DNA from: an uncultured Candidatus Actinomarina sp.
GTDB taxonomy: Bacteria; Actinomycetota; Acidimicrobiia; Actinomarinales; Actinomarinaceae
Assembly: GCA_902625455.1 (NCBI GenBank)
Contig: CACOBL010000006.1
Location: forward strand, 1-64,000
DNA: 64,000 bases
Direction: 5' to 3'
Made by a program: the position numbers and the translations under genes. Positions 19,858 to 28,867 of this stretch are shown here, one piece after another. Numbering within the stretch: position 1 is the stretch's first letter; each line of letters opens with the position of its first letter. Under the pieces are notes generated by a model. The model made no database searches. It was not told the origin of the DNA and was given only the letters and a program-made list of their open reading frames with translations.

Positions 19858-20756
19858 GCAGAAATACTCAAAAGTGGTATGACAAGCCAATTACAAAATT
19901 AATTCTGGTATCGATAGCTTTTACTTGGATATTTCCAGTTTTTGGATTTGTGTTAAGCTCTTTTAGACCTGGTGAGGCAATCAAAAGAGAGTCTTGGTGG
20001 GATGCAATATATACTGGTAAGTTATGGACTGAGTTAACTCTGGCAAATTACTCTGAGATTTTTTTTGCTGATAATTTAGATAGATCATTTTATAATTCGT
20101 TTGCAGTCACAATTCCATCCACAATTATTCCAATTACCATTGCTGCATTTGCTGCATATGCATTTGCATTTATGGAATTTAGAGGGAAGGAGCCTTTGTT
20201 TCTTTTGGTTGTTGCATCAATGATTATTCCTTTGCAGATGTCTCTGATTCCACTGGTTCAGCTGTTCAAGAGTGGAGTTGAAATCTTTGGATTACCAATA
20301 ATTCCTGCATTAGACATTAATGGAACATTTGTTGCAACATGGTTTGCTCATTCAGGCTTTGGACTACCATTAGCAACTTTTTTACTAAGAGACTTCATGA
20401 TGAGTTTGCCAAAAAGTGTTATTGAATCTGCAAAGATTGATGGAGCCAGCAATATGACAACTTTTTTCAAATTGGTATTACCTCTTTCAGTTGCAGGTAT
20501 AGCTGCTTTTGCAACATTCCAGTTCTTGTGGGTTTATAATGATTTCCTTGTAGCTAATGTCTTTTTAGGTGTATATAAACCTGAGAACTTAGTTGTGACA
20601 TCTCATGTTTCACAGCTTGCAGTAGGTGCTTATGGTGAGGCATGGCATCTAAGAACTTCTGGTGCAATAATATCTATGATTGTGCCTTTAACAGTATTCT
20701 TTAGTTTGCAAAGATTTTTCATCAGAGGATTAATTGGTGGAGCCGTAAAGGGTTGA
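19854..20756 (+). CDS. Sugar ABC transporter permease (MalG/AglG-like)
   Basis: EAA-loop LPKSVIESAKIDGASNMTTFFKLVLPLS. Confidence 0.9.
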   Translation: MSRNTQKWYDKPITKLILVSIAFTWIFPVFGFVLSSFRPGEAIKRESWWDAIYTGKLWTELTLANYSEIFFADNLDRSFYNSFAVTIPSTIIPITIAAFAAYAFAFMEFRGKEPLFLLVVASMIIPLQMSLIPLVQLFKSGVEIFGLPIIPALDINGTFVATWFAHSGFGLPLATFLLRDFMMSLPKSVIESAKIDGASNMTTFFKLVLPLSVAGIAAFATFQFLWVYNDFLVANVFLGVYKPENLVVTSHVSQLAVGAYGEAWHLRTSGAIISMIVPLTVFFSLQRFFIRGLIGGAVKG

Positions 20757-21328
20757 AGCCCAGTAAAGTACTAATATTTTTTTTATTAATTTCCTGTTCA
20801 CATTTAACAATTTATTCGTACACAATTGAGTCTGAAGATTTCAGCAATATTGAAACCCAGATTGTTATAAATATTGAATATCTATCAAAAGATAAAGTAA
20901 AAGTTACTGTTCAATCTTTTCCAATTTCAGATGAAGAAATTGAAAATTTTAATTTAGTATTTGATATGAAATTTAGGGAAGATTACGAAAGTGATTTTAC
21001 AGGAGTTTGTGTTGGTCCAAGTTGGGAAAAGTTTGGTCCAGGTGAGTTTTCTTTGGTTCTAGAAAAGGAAGATAATTTCAAAAATACAATTATTGGAGAA
21101 ATAAATTTAAGTGATGATGATGGATGTGAAAACTATTACTATTATTTACGTTTTTTATATATTCAAACAATTAGTGGAGATGTATACCTAGTCGGTGTTG
21201 CAACAGATTACGCTGGAGAGTATCCTGATGCACCGAATGTTTGGAAGCAAAACGAATTAAATGAAATAGAAGTAATTGGCAATAGTAATATAGAGAAATA
21301 TAGTCTAAATTTTGAATTGAGTAAATAA
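20753..21328 (+). CDS. Hypothetical secreted protein encoded in sugar-transport operon
   Basis: 191 aa; signal-like N-terminus MKPSKVLIFFLLISCSHLTIYSYT; TTG start overlapping permease stop; no family recognised. Confidence 0.65.
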   Translation: MKPSKVLIFFLLISCSHLTIYSYTIESEDFSNIETQIVINIEYLSKDKVKVTVQSFPISDEEIENFNLVFDMKFREDYESDFTGVCVGPSWEKFGPGEFSLVLEKEDNFKNTIIGEINLSDDDGCENYYYYLRFLYIQTISGDVYLVGVATDYAGEYPDAPNVWKQNELNEIEVIGNSNIEKYSLNFELSK

Positions 21329-21329
21329 A

Positions 21330-22223
21330 ATGAAAGTTGGAATAGATTGGGGAGGTACAAAAATTGAAGGTATTGTACTTGAATCATCTACCGGAAAAGA
21401 ACTTTTAAGAAAACGTGTAGATGCGCCAAAAGATAACTATGTTGAAATAATCAATAAAGTTTGCGAATTAATCACTGATATTTCATCCAAATATAATAAC
21501 TTCACTGTTGGAATTGGAATGCCAGGATCTCTACATCCTAAAACTGGGCAAGTTCAAGTATCTAATACCAAAGCTCTAGAAGGACAAAATGTTAAAAATG
21601 ATTTAGAAAAAAAACTTGGATTTGAGATAAGAATTGCTAATGATGCTGATTGTCTAGCAGTCTCAGAATCAATAGACGGATCAGGAATGAATTATGATTC
21701 AGTATTTGCTGTAATTCTAGGTACAGGAGTTGGAGCAGGGTATTCATTTAGAAAACAGCTAGTAGTGGGTCCAAATAAATTAACAGGGGAATGGGGTCAA
21801 AATCCGATACCTGGACCAATGGACGAGTACGAAAAATCTGTAAAAAGACATTGTGGACGAGTGGGAGCTATAGAGGTATTTCTTTCCGGTCCAGGGTTAG
21901 AAAATTATTACTCTTTCATCACACAAGAAAATAAAACATCAAGAGAAATTGTTGAACTTTTTAGAAATGGTGATAAAACTTCAAGTCAAATAATGGATAA
22001 ATATTTTGAGCGGACTGCGAGATCGCTCAGTTCAATAGTGAATATTTTAGACCCAGATATAATTGTCTGTGGTGGTGGAATGTCTGAAATAGATGAATTA
22101 TATGAGGAAGTACCAAAAAGAATAATTCCATATATTGCATCAAATTTCTTTAATACGCCAATTGTAAAATCAAAACATGGGTCTTCTAGTGGCGTAAGAG
22201 GAGCTGCATTGTTGTGGGATTAA
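21330..22223 (+). CDS. ROK-family sugar kinase (glucokinase-like)
   Basis: GIDWGGTKIEGIVLE, GTGVGAGYS, CGRVGAIEVFLSGPGL. Confidence 0.85.
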   Translation: MKVGIDWGGTKIEGIVLESSTGKELLRKRVDAPKDNYVEIINKVCELITDISSKYNNFTVGIGMPGSLHPKTGQVQVSNTKALEGQNVKNDLEKKLGFEIRIANDADCLAVSESIDGSGMNYDSVFAVILGTGVGAGYSFRKQLVVGPNKLTGEWGQNPIPGPMDEYEKSVKRHCGRVGAIEVFLSGPGLENYYSFITQENKTSREIVELFRNGDKTSSQIMDKYFERTARSLSSIVNILDPDIIVCGGGMSEIDELYEEVPKRIIPYIASNFFNTPIVKSKHGSSSGVRGAALLWD

Positions 22224-22226
22224 TTT

Positions 22227-23516
22227 TTGAATAAGAAAATAACCTTTTTTTTGCTAACAATATTCATAATTATCTCTTTTTCAATAATCGCATATCAACC
22301 AGCTGAAGTTGTAATTATTGGTCCAAGGTTTCACGAACAAGATTATTTTATTGAAGAATTAGATTTGATTGCAGAAGAATTAGATATAAAGATAAAATAT
22401 AATGCTATTTCAGATCCCGAAACTTTTATTATTGAAAATCCGGATAGCAATGGTTCGATAGCAATAATTCCTAACCCACAAGGAGTTGTAAATCTTGCTC
22501 AACGAAAATTAATTTCTAATCTTGAAAATATTTACGTAGATAATGATTCAATTTCAAATCTTTACTCAAATCACTTAACATCAATTGTCTCCCATGAGGG
22601 CAACCTTTATGCTGGCTGGACTAGATTATTTCCAAATTCGTTAATTTGGTATGATATTTCAAAATTTGAATTAAATAATATCAACGCCGGATCAGAACCT
22701 TATTCATGGAGCTTTGATGATTTCGAGACTTTACTCAAGAACACTAAACAAATAGCTGACAAAGGGTTTAGTCCATGGTGTGCAAATTCCGAAAGCTCTG
22801 CTTCAACTGGTTGGATTCAGACTAATTGGTTAGAAGATATATTATTAACAAAATATGGACCTTTAATTTATGATGATTGGTCAGATTTAAAAATTGATGC
22901 ATCAAATATTAAAATTTATTTATCAATTAAATATCTTGAAGAGTTTATCTTTTACGAAAATCATATTCATAAAGGCTCTCAATCAATAATAAACAAAGAG
23001 TTTAGAAATTTACCCAAAGTAATGTTAGATGATTCAAATGATTGCTTTCTTTCTTGGAGTGGTCACTACTTTAGGTATTACATTCCAGAAGAATATACTT
23101 ATCTTGAAGATTATGCAGTTGCACCTTTACCTAAAATTAATTTTGACAATTCTGTAGTAGGTATTGGCGACAACATAGTTTTGATTAATAGTGATGATTT
23201 ATCTCAAAAAGTTATTTCAAAAATACTTTCAAAAAATTTTGGTGAAACTTGGTCAGCTCATCAGGATTCACATTTCATATCTGCTAATAAAAATTTTAAT
23301 AAAAATAAAATTATTAATAAATTGACTTTATATGAATACTCAATTGTCCATAATGCATTAAAAGAAGATTTATTTAGATTTGATGCCTCGGAAGTAATGC
23401 CAAGGAATATTGGAGCTAACAAATTATGGACTTTTTTTTATAATTATATAAATGAAGGTCCACAAAATTTAATAATGCTTCTTAATAATTTAGACAAAGA
23501 AATTTCAGGTTATTGA
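22227..23516 (+). CDS. Second, divergent sugar-binding-protein paralog without an evident lipobox
   Basis: Shares blocks with 17245-18543: ASTGWIQTNWLEDILL vs ASGWLATDWMEDIML; FRFDASEVMPRNIGANKLW vs FRFDASDLMPPEVGAGSFW. Confidence 0.8.
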   Translation: MNKKITFFLLTIFIIISFSIIAYQPAEVVIIGPRFHEQDYFIEELDLIAEELDIKIKYNAISDPETFIIENPDSNGSIAIIPNPQGVVNLAQRKLISNLENIYVDNDSISNLYSNHLTSIVSHEGNLYAGWTRLFPNSLIWYDISKFELNNINAGSEPYSWSFDDFETLLKNTKQIADKGFSPWCANSESSASTGWIQTNWLEDILLTKYGPLIYDDWSDLKIDASNIKIYLSIKYLEEFIFYENHIHKGSQSIINKEFRNLPKVMLDDSNDCFLSWSGHYFRYYIPEEYTYLEDYAVAPLPKINFDNSVVGIGDNIVLINSDDLSQKVISKILSKNFGETWSAHQDSHFISANKNFNKNKIINKLTLYEYSIVHNALKEDLFRFDASEVMPRNIGANKLWTFFYNYINEGPQNLIMLLNNLDKEISGY

Positions 23517-24680
23517 TAACCCAGTTTCAGGATTAAAGTAATGTAACTTTGTTGGATCGATAGCAAGATTTACACTTTGTCCTTCTTTTATTGTTGCATT
23601 GGGATTAATTCTTGCAATAAATTTTGTTTCTGTACCAAGCACTGAAATATCTTCACCCTCATCAGCTAAAATTTCCTCAATGGCTTCAGTTTGAACAGGA
23701 TTTATATCTTTATAAAAATGAATATATGTATCTGAACCTAATTGTTCTAGTAAAGAAACTTCAATATTTATTTCTTCACTGAATTCTTCTTTATTCGCAT
23801 AGACAGAGTCTTCAAATGCTTCAGGACGGATTCCTAAAACAATTTGTTGGCCTTCATACTCATTTAAAGACTCTGGAGCATCTTTTGATAAAATTTCGTC
23901 TTCTCCAAATTTTAAAACTATTCCTTTTGAAGATGAATTTACTGTTGCATAAACGAAATTCATAGATGGACTTCCAATAAAACCTGCAACAAAAATATTT
24001 TTTGGGTATAAGTAAATTTCTCTTGGAGTATTTATTTGTTGAAGAACACCCTTTCGAATGACGGCTACACGGTCACCCATTGTCATAGCTTCTACTTGAT
24101 CGTGAGTAACATATAAAGTTGTAGTTTCAAGTTGTGAATGAAGCTGTCCCAACTCTGCTCTCATCTGGACTCGTAATTTTGCGTCTAGGTTAGACAAAGG
24201 TTCATCCATTAAAAATGCTTGAGGATTTCTTACAATCGCTCTACCCATTGCAACTCTCTGCCTTTGGCCTCCAGATAAAGCCTTAGGTTTTCTTTCAAGT
24301 AATTCGTCTATTTCAAGAGTTTTAGCAGCATCTTTTACTTTTTGATCAATTTCATCCTTCGGCAGCTTACGAAGTTTAAGAGAAAATGCCATATTGTCAT
24401 AAACTGACATGTGGGGATATAGAGCGTAGTTTTGAAAAACCATAGCTATATCTCGATCTTTAGGGGCAATTTCATTTACAACTTTGTCAGCAATAGAAAT
24501 TTCTCCTTCAGTGATATCCTCCAGTCCAGCAACCATTCTGAGTAGAGTAGTTTTTCCACAACCAGATGGCCCAACTAGAACAACAAATTCACCATCATTA
24601 ATTTCTATATTTACATCTTCTAAAGCTCTTGTGCCGTTTGGATATATCTTGCCAACACTATTTATGTTTATTGCACCCAT
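23505..24680 (-). CDS. ABC transporter ATP-binding protein, MsmK/UgpC/MalK family
   Basis: VGPSGCGKTTLLRMVAG, LSGGQRQRVAMGRAIVRNPQAFLMDEPLSNLDAKLR, C-terminal OB-like regulatory domain. Confidence 0.93.
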   Translation of the reverse strand: MGAININSVGKIYPNGTRALEDVNIEINDGEFVVLVGPSGCGKTTLLRMVAGLEDITEGEISIADKVVNEIAPKDRDIAMVFQNYALYPHMSVYDNMAFSLKLRKLPKDEIDQKVKDAAKTLEIDELLERKPKALSGGQRQRVAMGRAIVRNPQAFLMDEPLSNLDAKLRVQMRAELGQLHSQLETTTLYVTHDQVEAMTMGDRVAVIRKGVLQQINTPREIYLYPKNIFVAGFIGSPSMNFVYATVNSSSKGIVLKFGEDEILSKDAPESLNEYEGQQIVLGIRPEAFEDSVYANKEEFSEEINIEVSLLEQLGSDTYIHFYKDINPVQTEAIEEILADEGEDISVLGTETKFIARINPNATIKEGQSVNLAIDPTKLHYFNPETGLSIT

Positions 24681-24779
24681 AATTTAATCTTTTATATTGT
24701 AGCTAAATAAAAATGAATTTAAAACCAATTTCAAATCTTATTATTTTTACTACACTCCTTATCGATTTATAATATTTTT

Positions 24780-26279
24780 ATGGTTCAAGTTCCATACTCA
24801 CGTATAACAACGCTAAAAGATATCACACCAGATGTGAGTAATTCAAAATATGTTGTTTACTGGTGTATTGCATTTAAAAGAACAAAATATAATTTTGCAT
24901 TGCAGCGTGCTGTTGAATGGGCTAATAAATTATCTCAACCTTTAATAATTCTAGAACCATTAATTCTTGATTATCCAATGTCAAGTCTTAGATTTCATAA
25001 ATTTATGATGGACGGTATGAAAGAAGTCTCTGAAACTGTTTCAAAAACTAATGCTTATTATTTTCCTTTTGTTGAAACTGAGCCAAAACAATCCGATGGT
25101 TTGCTAATGGAGTTATCTAAGCAGGCATCTGTAGTAGTAACTGATGACTATCCAACTTATTTTGTTCCACAAATGACAGCTAAAGCATCTGGAGAAATAC
25201 CTTCAAGATACGAATTGGTTGATTCAAACGGATTAGTGCCAATTAGGCTTTCTGAAAAAGAATATGTTCGTGCACATGATTTTAGAAGATATCTACACAA
25301 AAATTTGGAGGATTTTATTGTGGAAACTCCACAGGAAGAACCATTGGACGAATTAATCAAAGAATTTGACAACACAATAATATCTAAAATAGAAAAAACT
25401 TGGAAGCCTTTTGATTTTGAAAATACTGAAATAGACTCTTTTCTTGATGAATTAGCCATAGATAAATCTGTAAAAGTGAGTTCAATTAAAGGTGGATATT
25501 CAAATGCTTTAAAAAGATTTAATGAATTTCTTGCTGAGGGATATGATGATTATGCTCAGCACAGCAGCGACCCATCAAAGAAAGCAAGTAGTAAGATGTC
25601 CCCGTATTTTCATTTTGGACAAATTTCTACTCACGAAGTATTTGAAAGATTAGTTGAACATGAATCATGGTCACCAGAAAAAATTAATCCGACTTTAGTT
25701 GGAAGAAGAGAAGGCTGGTGGGGGGGATCAGTAAATTTAGAGAGCTTTTTAGATGAATTGATTACTTGGCGTGAACTTGGTTATCACACATGTGTTAGAC
25801 GAGCCAATTACAATCAATATTCGAGTTTGCCAGAGTGGGCAATAAAGACACTTGATGAACATTCAAAAGACGAAAGAGAGCATATTTATAGTCTTGAACA
25901 GCTCACATACTCACAGACCCATGATGAAATTTGGAATGCTGCACAAAATCAATTAAGAGAACAAGGTGTAATTCAGAATTATTTGAGAATGCTTTGGGGA
26001 AAAAAGATACTTGAGTGGTCTCCAAGTCCTCAGGTTGCACTATCTTATATGATTACTTTAAATGACAGGTACTCACTTGATGGAAGAGATCCTAATTCTT
26101 ATTCTGGAGTTTTTTGGATTTTAGGGAGGTACGACAGAGCGTGGGGACCTGAAAGACAAATTTATGGAAAAATAAGATACATGACTTCAGATTCAGCAGC
26201 TAGAAAGTTTAATTTAAAGCCCTACTTAGAAAAATGGGGTAATACAGAAGAATTCGTTGATAGTAGTTTTACAAAATAA
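24780..26279 (+). CDS. phr: Class II CPD photolyase-like deoxyribodipyrimidine photolyase
   Basis: SPYFHFGQIS, NYLRMLWGKKILEWSPSPQVALSYMITLNDRYSLDGRDPNSYSGVFWILG..RAWGPERQIYGKIRYM typical of class II. Confidence 0.85.
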   Translation: MVQVPYSRITTLKDITPDVSNSKYVVYWCIAFKRTKYNFALQRAVEWANKLSQPLIILEPLILDYPMSSLRFHKFMMDGMKEVSETVSKTNAYYFPFVETEPKQSDGLLMELSKQASVVVTDDYPTYFVPQMTAKASGEIPSRYELVDSNGLVPIRLSEKEYVRAHDFRRYLHKNLEDFIVETPQEEPLDELIKEFDNTIISKIEKTWKPFDFENTEIDSFLDELAIDKSVKVSSIKGGYSNALKRFNEFLAEGYDDYAQHSSDPSKKASSKMSPYFHFGQISTHEVFERLVEHESWSPEKINPTLVGRREGWWGGSVNLESFLDELITWRELGYHTCVRRANYNQYSSLPEWAIKTLDEHSKDEREHIYSLEQLTYSQTHDEIWNAAQNQLREQGVIQNYLRMLWGKKILEWSPSPQVALSYMITLNDRYSLDGRDPNSYSGVFWILGRYDRAWGPERQIYGKIRYMTSDSAARKFNLKPYLEKWGNTEEFVDSSFTK

Positions 26280-26348
26280 AGTTACATAAATTTTAAAAAA
26301 AAGTTTTAAAATGTTTCACACAATTTTACAAATTAAATAATATTGATA

Positions 26349-26364
26349 TGTGATTTGTTTCACA
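26349..26364. promoter_or_regulatory. Perfect CRP/GlxR-type operator TGTGA-TTTGTT-TCACA upstream of rhodopsin
   Basis: Read directly: tatTGTGATTTGTTTCACAaagtattt context at 26349-26364. Confidence 0.6.
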
Positions 26365-26394
26365 AAGTATTTGAAAACAAAGGAGTAGGCTAAA

Positions 26395-27054
26395 ATGGCT
26401 GAACTTACTTACAGACTCTTTATGGTGGCAACAGTGGGTATGCTCGCTGGTACAGTATTTTTACTAGCATCATCTAGAGAAGTAGATCCAAAACACAGAA
26501 GAGGAGTATATATCTCCGCTCTTGTGACAGGAATAGCTTGGTATCATTACAATAAAATGACTGGCTCATGGGCTGGTGGAGATTTTGATACAGGTTTAAG
26601 ATATGTCGACTGGATCTTAACAGTACCATTAATGTTCGTAGAGGTACTTGCCGTAACATCTTCAGGTGCAGAGTATAACGAAAAAGTTAGAAACTGGGGA
26701 TTGGCTGCTGTCGTGATGATTGGCGGCGGTTATTATGGTGAAGTAACATCTGCAGGCAGTGATGCATACTGGACTGGATTCGTAGTAGCAATGGTTGCAT
26801 ATGTATACTTGATGAGAAATCTTCAAGCAGAAGGTATGGGACTTAAAGCTGCAGAGGCAGAACAGTTTGAAAAAATCAAAAACCTCATACTTGTTGGCTG
26901 GATTATTTATCCATTAGGATATCTAGCACCTGTAGCAGGAGATTTTGATGCTATTAGAGAAGTTCTTTACACAATCGCTGACATTATTAATAAAGTCGGT
27001 CTTGGTGTATTGGTACTTGGTATGGCAAGAATCAAATCTGGAGAAAAAGTCTAA
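26395..27054 (+). CDS. Proton-pumping type-1 rhodopsin, marine actinobacterial (MACR) type
   Basis: 219 aa, 7TM; helix C RYVDWILTVPLMFVEVL (D/T/E at PR positions 97/101/108, M at 105); helix G Schiff-base lysine in TIADIINKVGLGVLVLG. Confidence 0.95.
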   Translation: MAELTYRLFMVATVGMLAGTVFLLASSREVDPKHRRGVYISALVTGIAWYHYNKMTGSWAGGDFDTGLRYVDWILTVPLMFVEVLAVTSSGAEYNEKVRNWGLAAVVMIGGGYYGEVTSAGSDAYWTGFVVAMVAYVYLMRNLQAEGMGLKAAEAEQFEKIKNLILVGWIIYPLGYLAPVAGDFDAIREVLYTIADIINKVGLGVLVLGMARIKSGEKV

Positions 27055-27077
27055 GACTTTTACAATAGATATTTTAT

Positions 27078-27109
27078 GATAGGCGGCAATGTCCGCCTAT
27101 CATTTTTTT
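27078..27109 (+). terminator. Rho-independent terminator after rhodopsin
   Basis: GATAGGCGG-CAATGT-CCGCCTATC followed by ATTTTTTTT. Confidence 0.93.
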
Positions 27110-27125
27110 TGGGGTAAAATTTAAT

Positions 27126-27644
27126 ATGGATCTAATAATTTTTTTTAATACACTTTTTGGGTTTTTTACATTTGTTGCATGGGCTATAAGTGCATTAATT
27201 TTGTATTTCATATTTACAAAAAAAACATTTAATAAATTTATAAATGATCAGTTTTATAATTTTGCAGTAAGTGTGGCAGTCTTCTGTTCAATTGGCAGTG
27301 TAATATATTCTGAAGTTGTTGGTTTTATTCCATGTAGATTTTGTTGGTATCAGCGTTATCTTATGTATCCTATAGCTCTATTTTTAATCATCGGTTTGTT
27401 TAACAAATCTGTAATCAAAGCAGGTTATTTAAGCGCTGTTGGCGCTGGTATTGGCATCTATCACATATATTTGCAAAATGGCGGAGGTGGCGGAGGTTCT
27501 TGTGCGATTGATGTTCCGTGTAATTTAAAGTATGTTGATATATTTGGATTTATAAGCATACCGGTAATGGCAACTACAGGATTTTTAACTATATTCTTAT
27601 CGTTGTTGTATTATGATATTTCGAGAAAGGAAACAGTTGAATAA
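27126..27644 (+). CDS. DsbB/BdbC-like disulfide bond formation membrane protein
   Basis: GFIPCRFCWYQRYLMYPIAL motif, second Cys pair (C-AIDVPC), 4-5 TM. Confidence 0.85.
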   Translation: MDLIIFFNTLFGFFTFVAWAISALILYFIFTKKTFNKFINDQFYNFAVSVAVFCSIGSVIYSEVVGFIPCRFCWYQRYLMYPIALFLIIGLFNKSVIKAGYLSAVGAGIGIYHIYLQNGGGGGGSCAIDVPCNLKYVDIFGFISIPVMATTGFLTIFLSLLYYDISRKETVE

Positions 27645-28239
27645 AAATTTCATTATTGCTGGAGCAGTGGTTTTAGTAATCGGTTTGGCAGTTGCAATTG
27701 GTGTTTCTCTAGTTGATGAGCCTTTAGACGGGAACTTGCCAGAAGGTGAGACAACCATTACTGGACAAGGTTTACCAGAATATGCTGGAGAAAATGATGA
27801 TAATGTCGCAAGAGGCCTTGATGCACCAATATTTTCAGGACCAAATGAAAATTCTGAAATAGTCACATTAGAAAAAGATGGTAATGCAAAAGTTCTGCTG
27901 TTTTTAGCACACTGGTGTGGATTCTGTCAGAAAGAAGTTCCAGTTATGCAAGAATATATTGATATAATTGGTGTCCCGGAGGGTGTTGAGATTATTGCTG
28001 TAGCTACATCAATTGATAGATCAAGAGATAATTATCCACCACATGACTGGTTAGAGAGAGAAGGTTGGTCAGAAACACAGATTTATGATATTGATAGAGA
28101 CATAGGTACAGCTTATGGTGTGAACTCTTTCCCATATTGGGTATTTCTAGATAAAGATTTAAAGGTAGTTGCTAGAAGAACAGGTAACTTACCACAGGAT
28201 CAAGTAGGACAACTACTTATAGCTTTAGCAAATCAATAA
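27613..28239 (+). CDS. Membrane-anchored thioredoxin/TlpA-like protein (true start may be downstream, overlapping the dsbB stop)
   Basis: LFLAHWCGFCQKEVPVMQEY thioredoxin-like CGFC; PYWVFLDKDLKVVARRTG. Confidence 0.85.
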   Translation: MIFRERKQLNKNFIIAGAVVLVIGLAVAIGVSLVDEPLDGNLPEGETTITGQGLPEYAGENDDNVARGLDAPIFSGPNENSEIVTLEKDGNAKVLLFLAHWCGFCQKEVPVMQEYIDIIGVPEGVEIIAVATSIDRSRDNYPPHDWLEREGWSETQIYDIDRDIGTAYGVNSFPYWVFLDKDLKVVARRTGNLPQDQVGQLLIALANQ

Positions 28240-28243
28240 TTTA

Positions 28244-28867
28244 TTACTTTGTAAAAACTGCCAAGTAAACAAAATCAAATAGACCCATCCTCTCAATCTG
28301 GAGATCTATAAAAGCATCTTTTTTTAAATGATTTTCAGGCTGAGGATAAAAGTCTAAAGACTTATAAAGGAACCTATACTCTTTTAAATTAAATGTAATA
28401 AGACCAATCAAATGTAGCACTATGAATGTTCCAATTTTATGAAGTATTTTTGCAAAAGAGTTTTTAGGTCTCGTCATATCAAGAAGCACAAATTTTCCAC
28501 CAGGTCTTAAGACTCGATACACTTCATTAAATGCTTTATTTGTATCTGATACATTTCTCCAGACAAAACTACAAAGAATATTGTCAAAGCTATTGTCCTC
28601 AAAAGGTAATTTTTCAGCAAAGCCCAGTACCTTATTCTCAAATGTATTTAATTCCAACATTTTTTTATCTGGATCTATAGCCGTAGTTTCATAATTAATA
28701 AGTTCTTCATAAGCAGCACCAGTCCCACTTCCTAAATCAAGGACTGAAGTTCCGACAAGATTATTTACTGCTTTTTTTCTCCATGATTTATCAAAACCAA
28801 GAGTTAAAACAGTATTAACTAAATCGTAGAACTTATATATGTTTGAAAAGTTAGCTTTTTCAGACAA
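28244..28867 (-). CDS. ubiE: UbiE/MenG-type quinone methyltransferase
   Basis: FYDLVNTVLTLGFDKSWRKKAV, VLDLGSGTGAAYEEL, RVLRPGGKFVLLDMTRP. Confidence 0.85.
   Translation of the reverse strand: MSEKANFSNIYKFYDLVNTVLTLGFDKSWRKKAVNNLVGTSVLDLGSGTGAAYEELINYETTAIDPDKKMLELNTFENKVLGFAEKLPFEDNSFDNILCSFVWRNVSDTNKAFNEVYRVLRPGGKFVLLDMTRPKNSFAKILHKIGTFIVLHLIGLITFNLKEYRFLYKSLDFYPQPENHLKKDAFIDLQIERMGLFDFVYLAVFTK

Noticed and set aside
17022-24680. Sugar-uptake cassette beside tRNA-Leu as an integrated island
   Set aside because: No integrase and no visible repeat of the tRNA 3' end at the far side; adjacency alone is insufficient.
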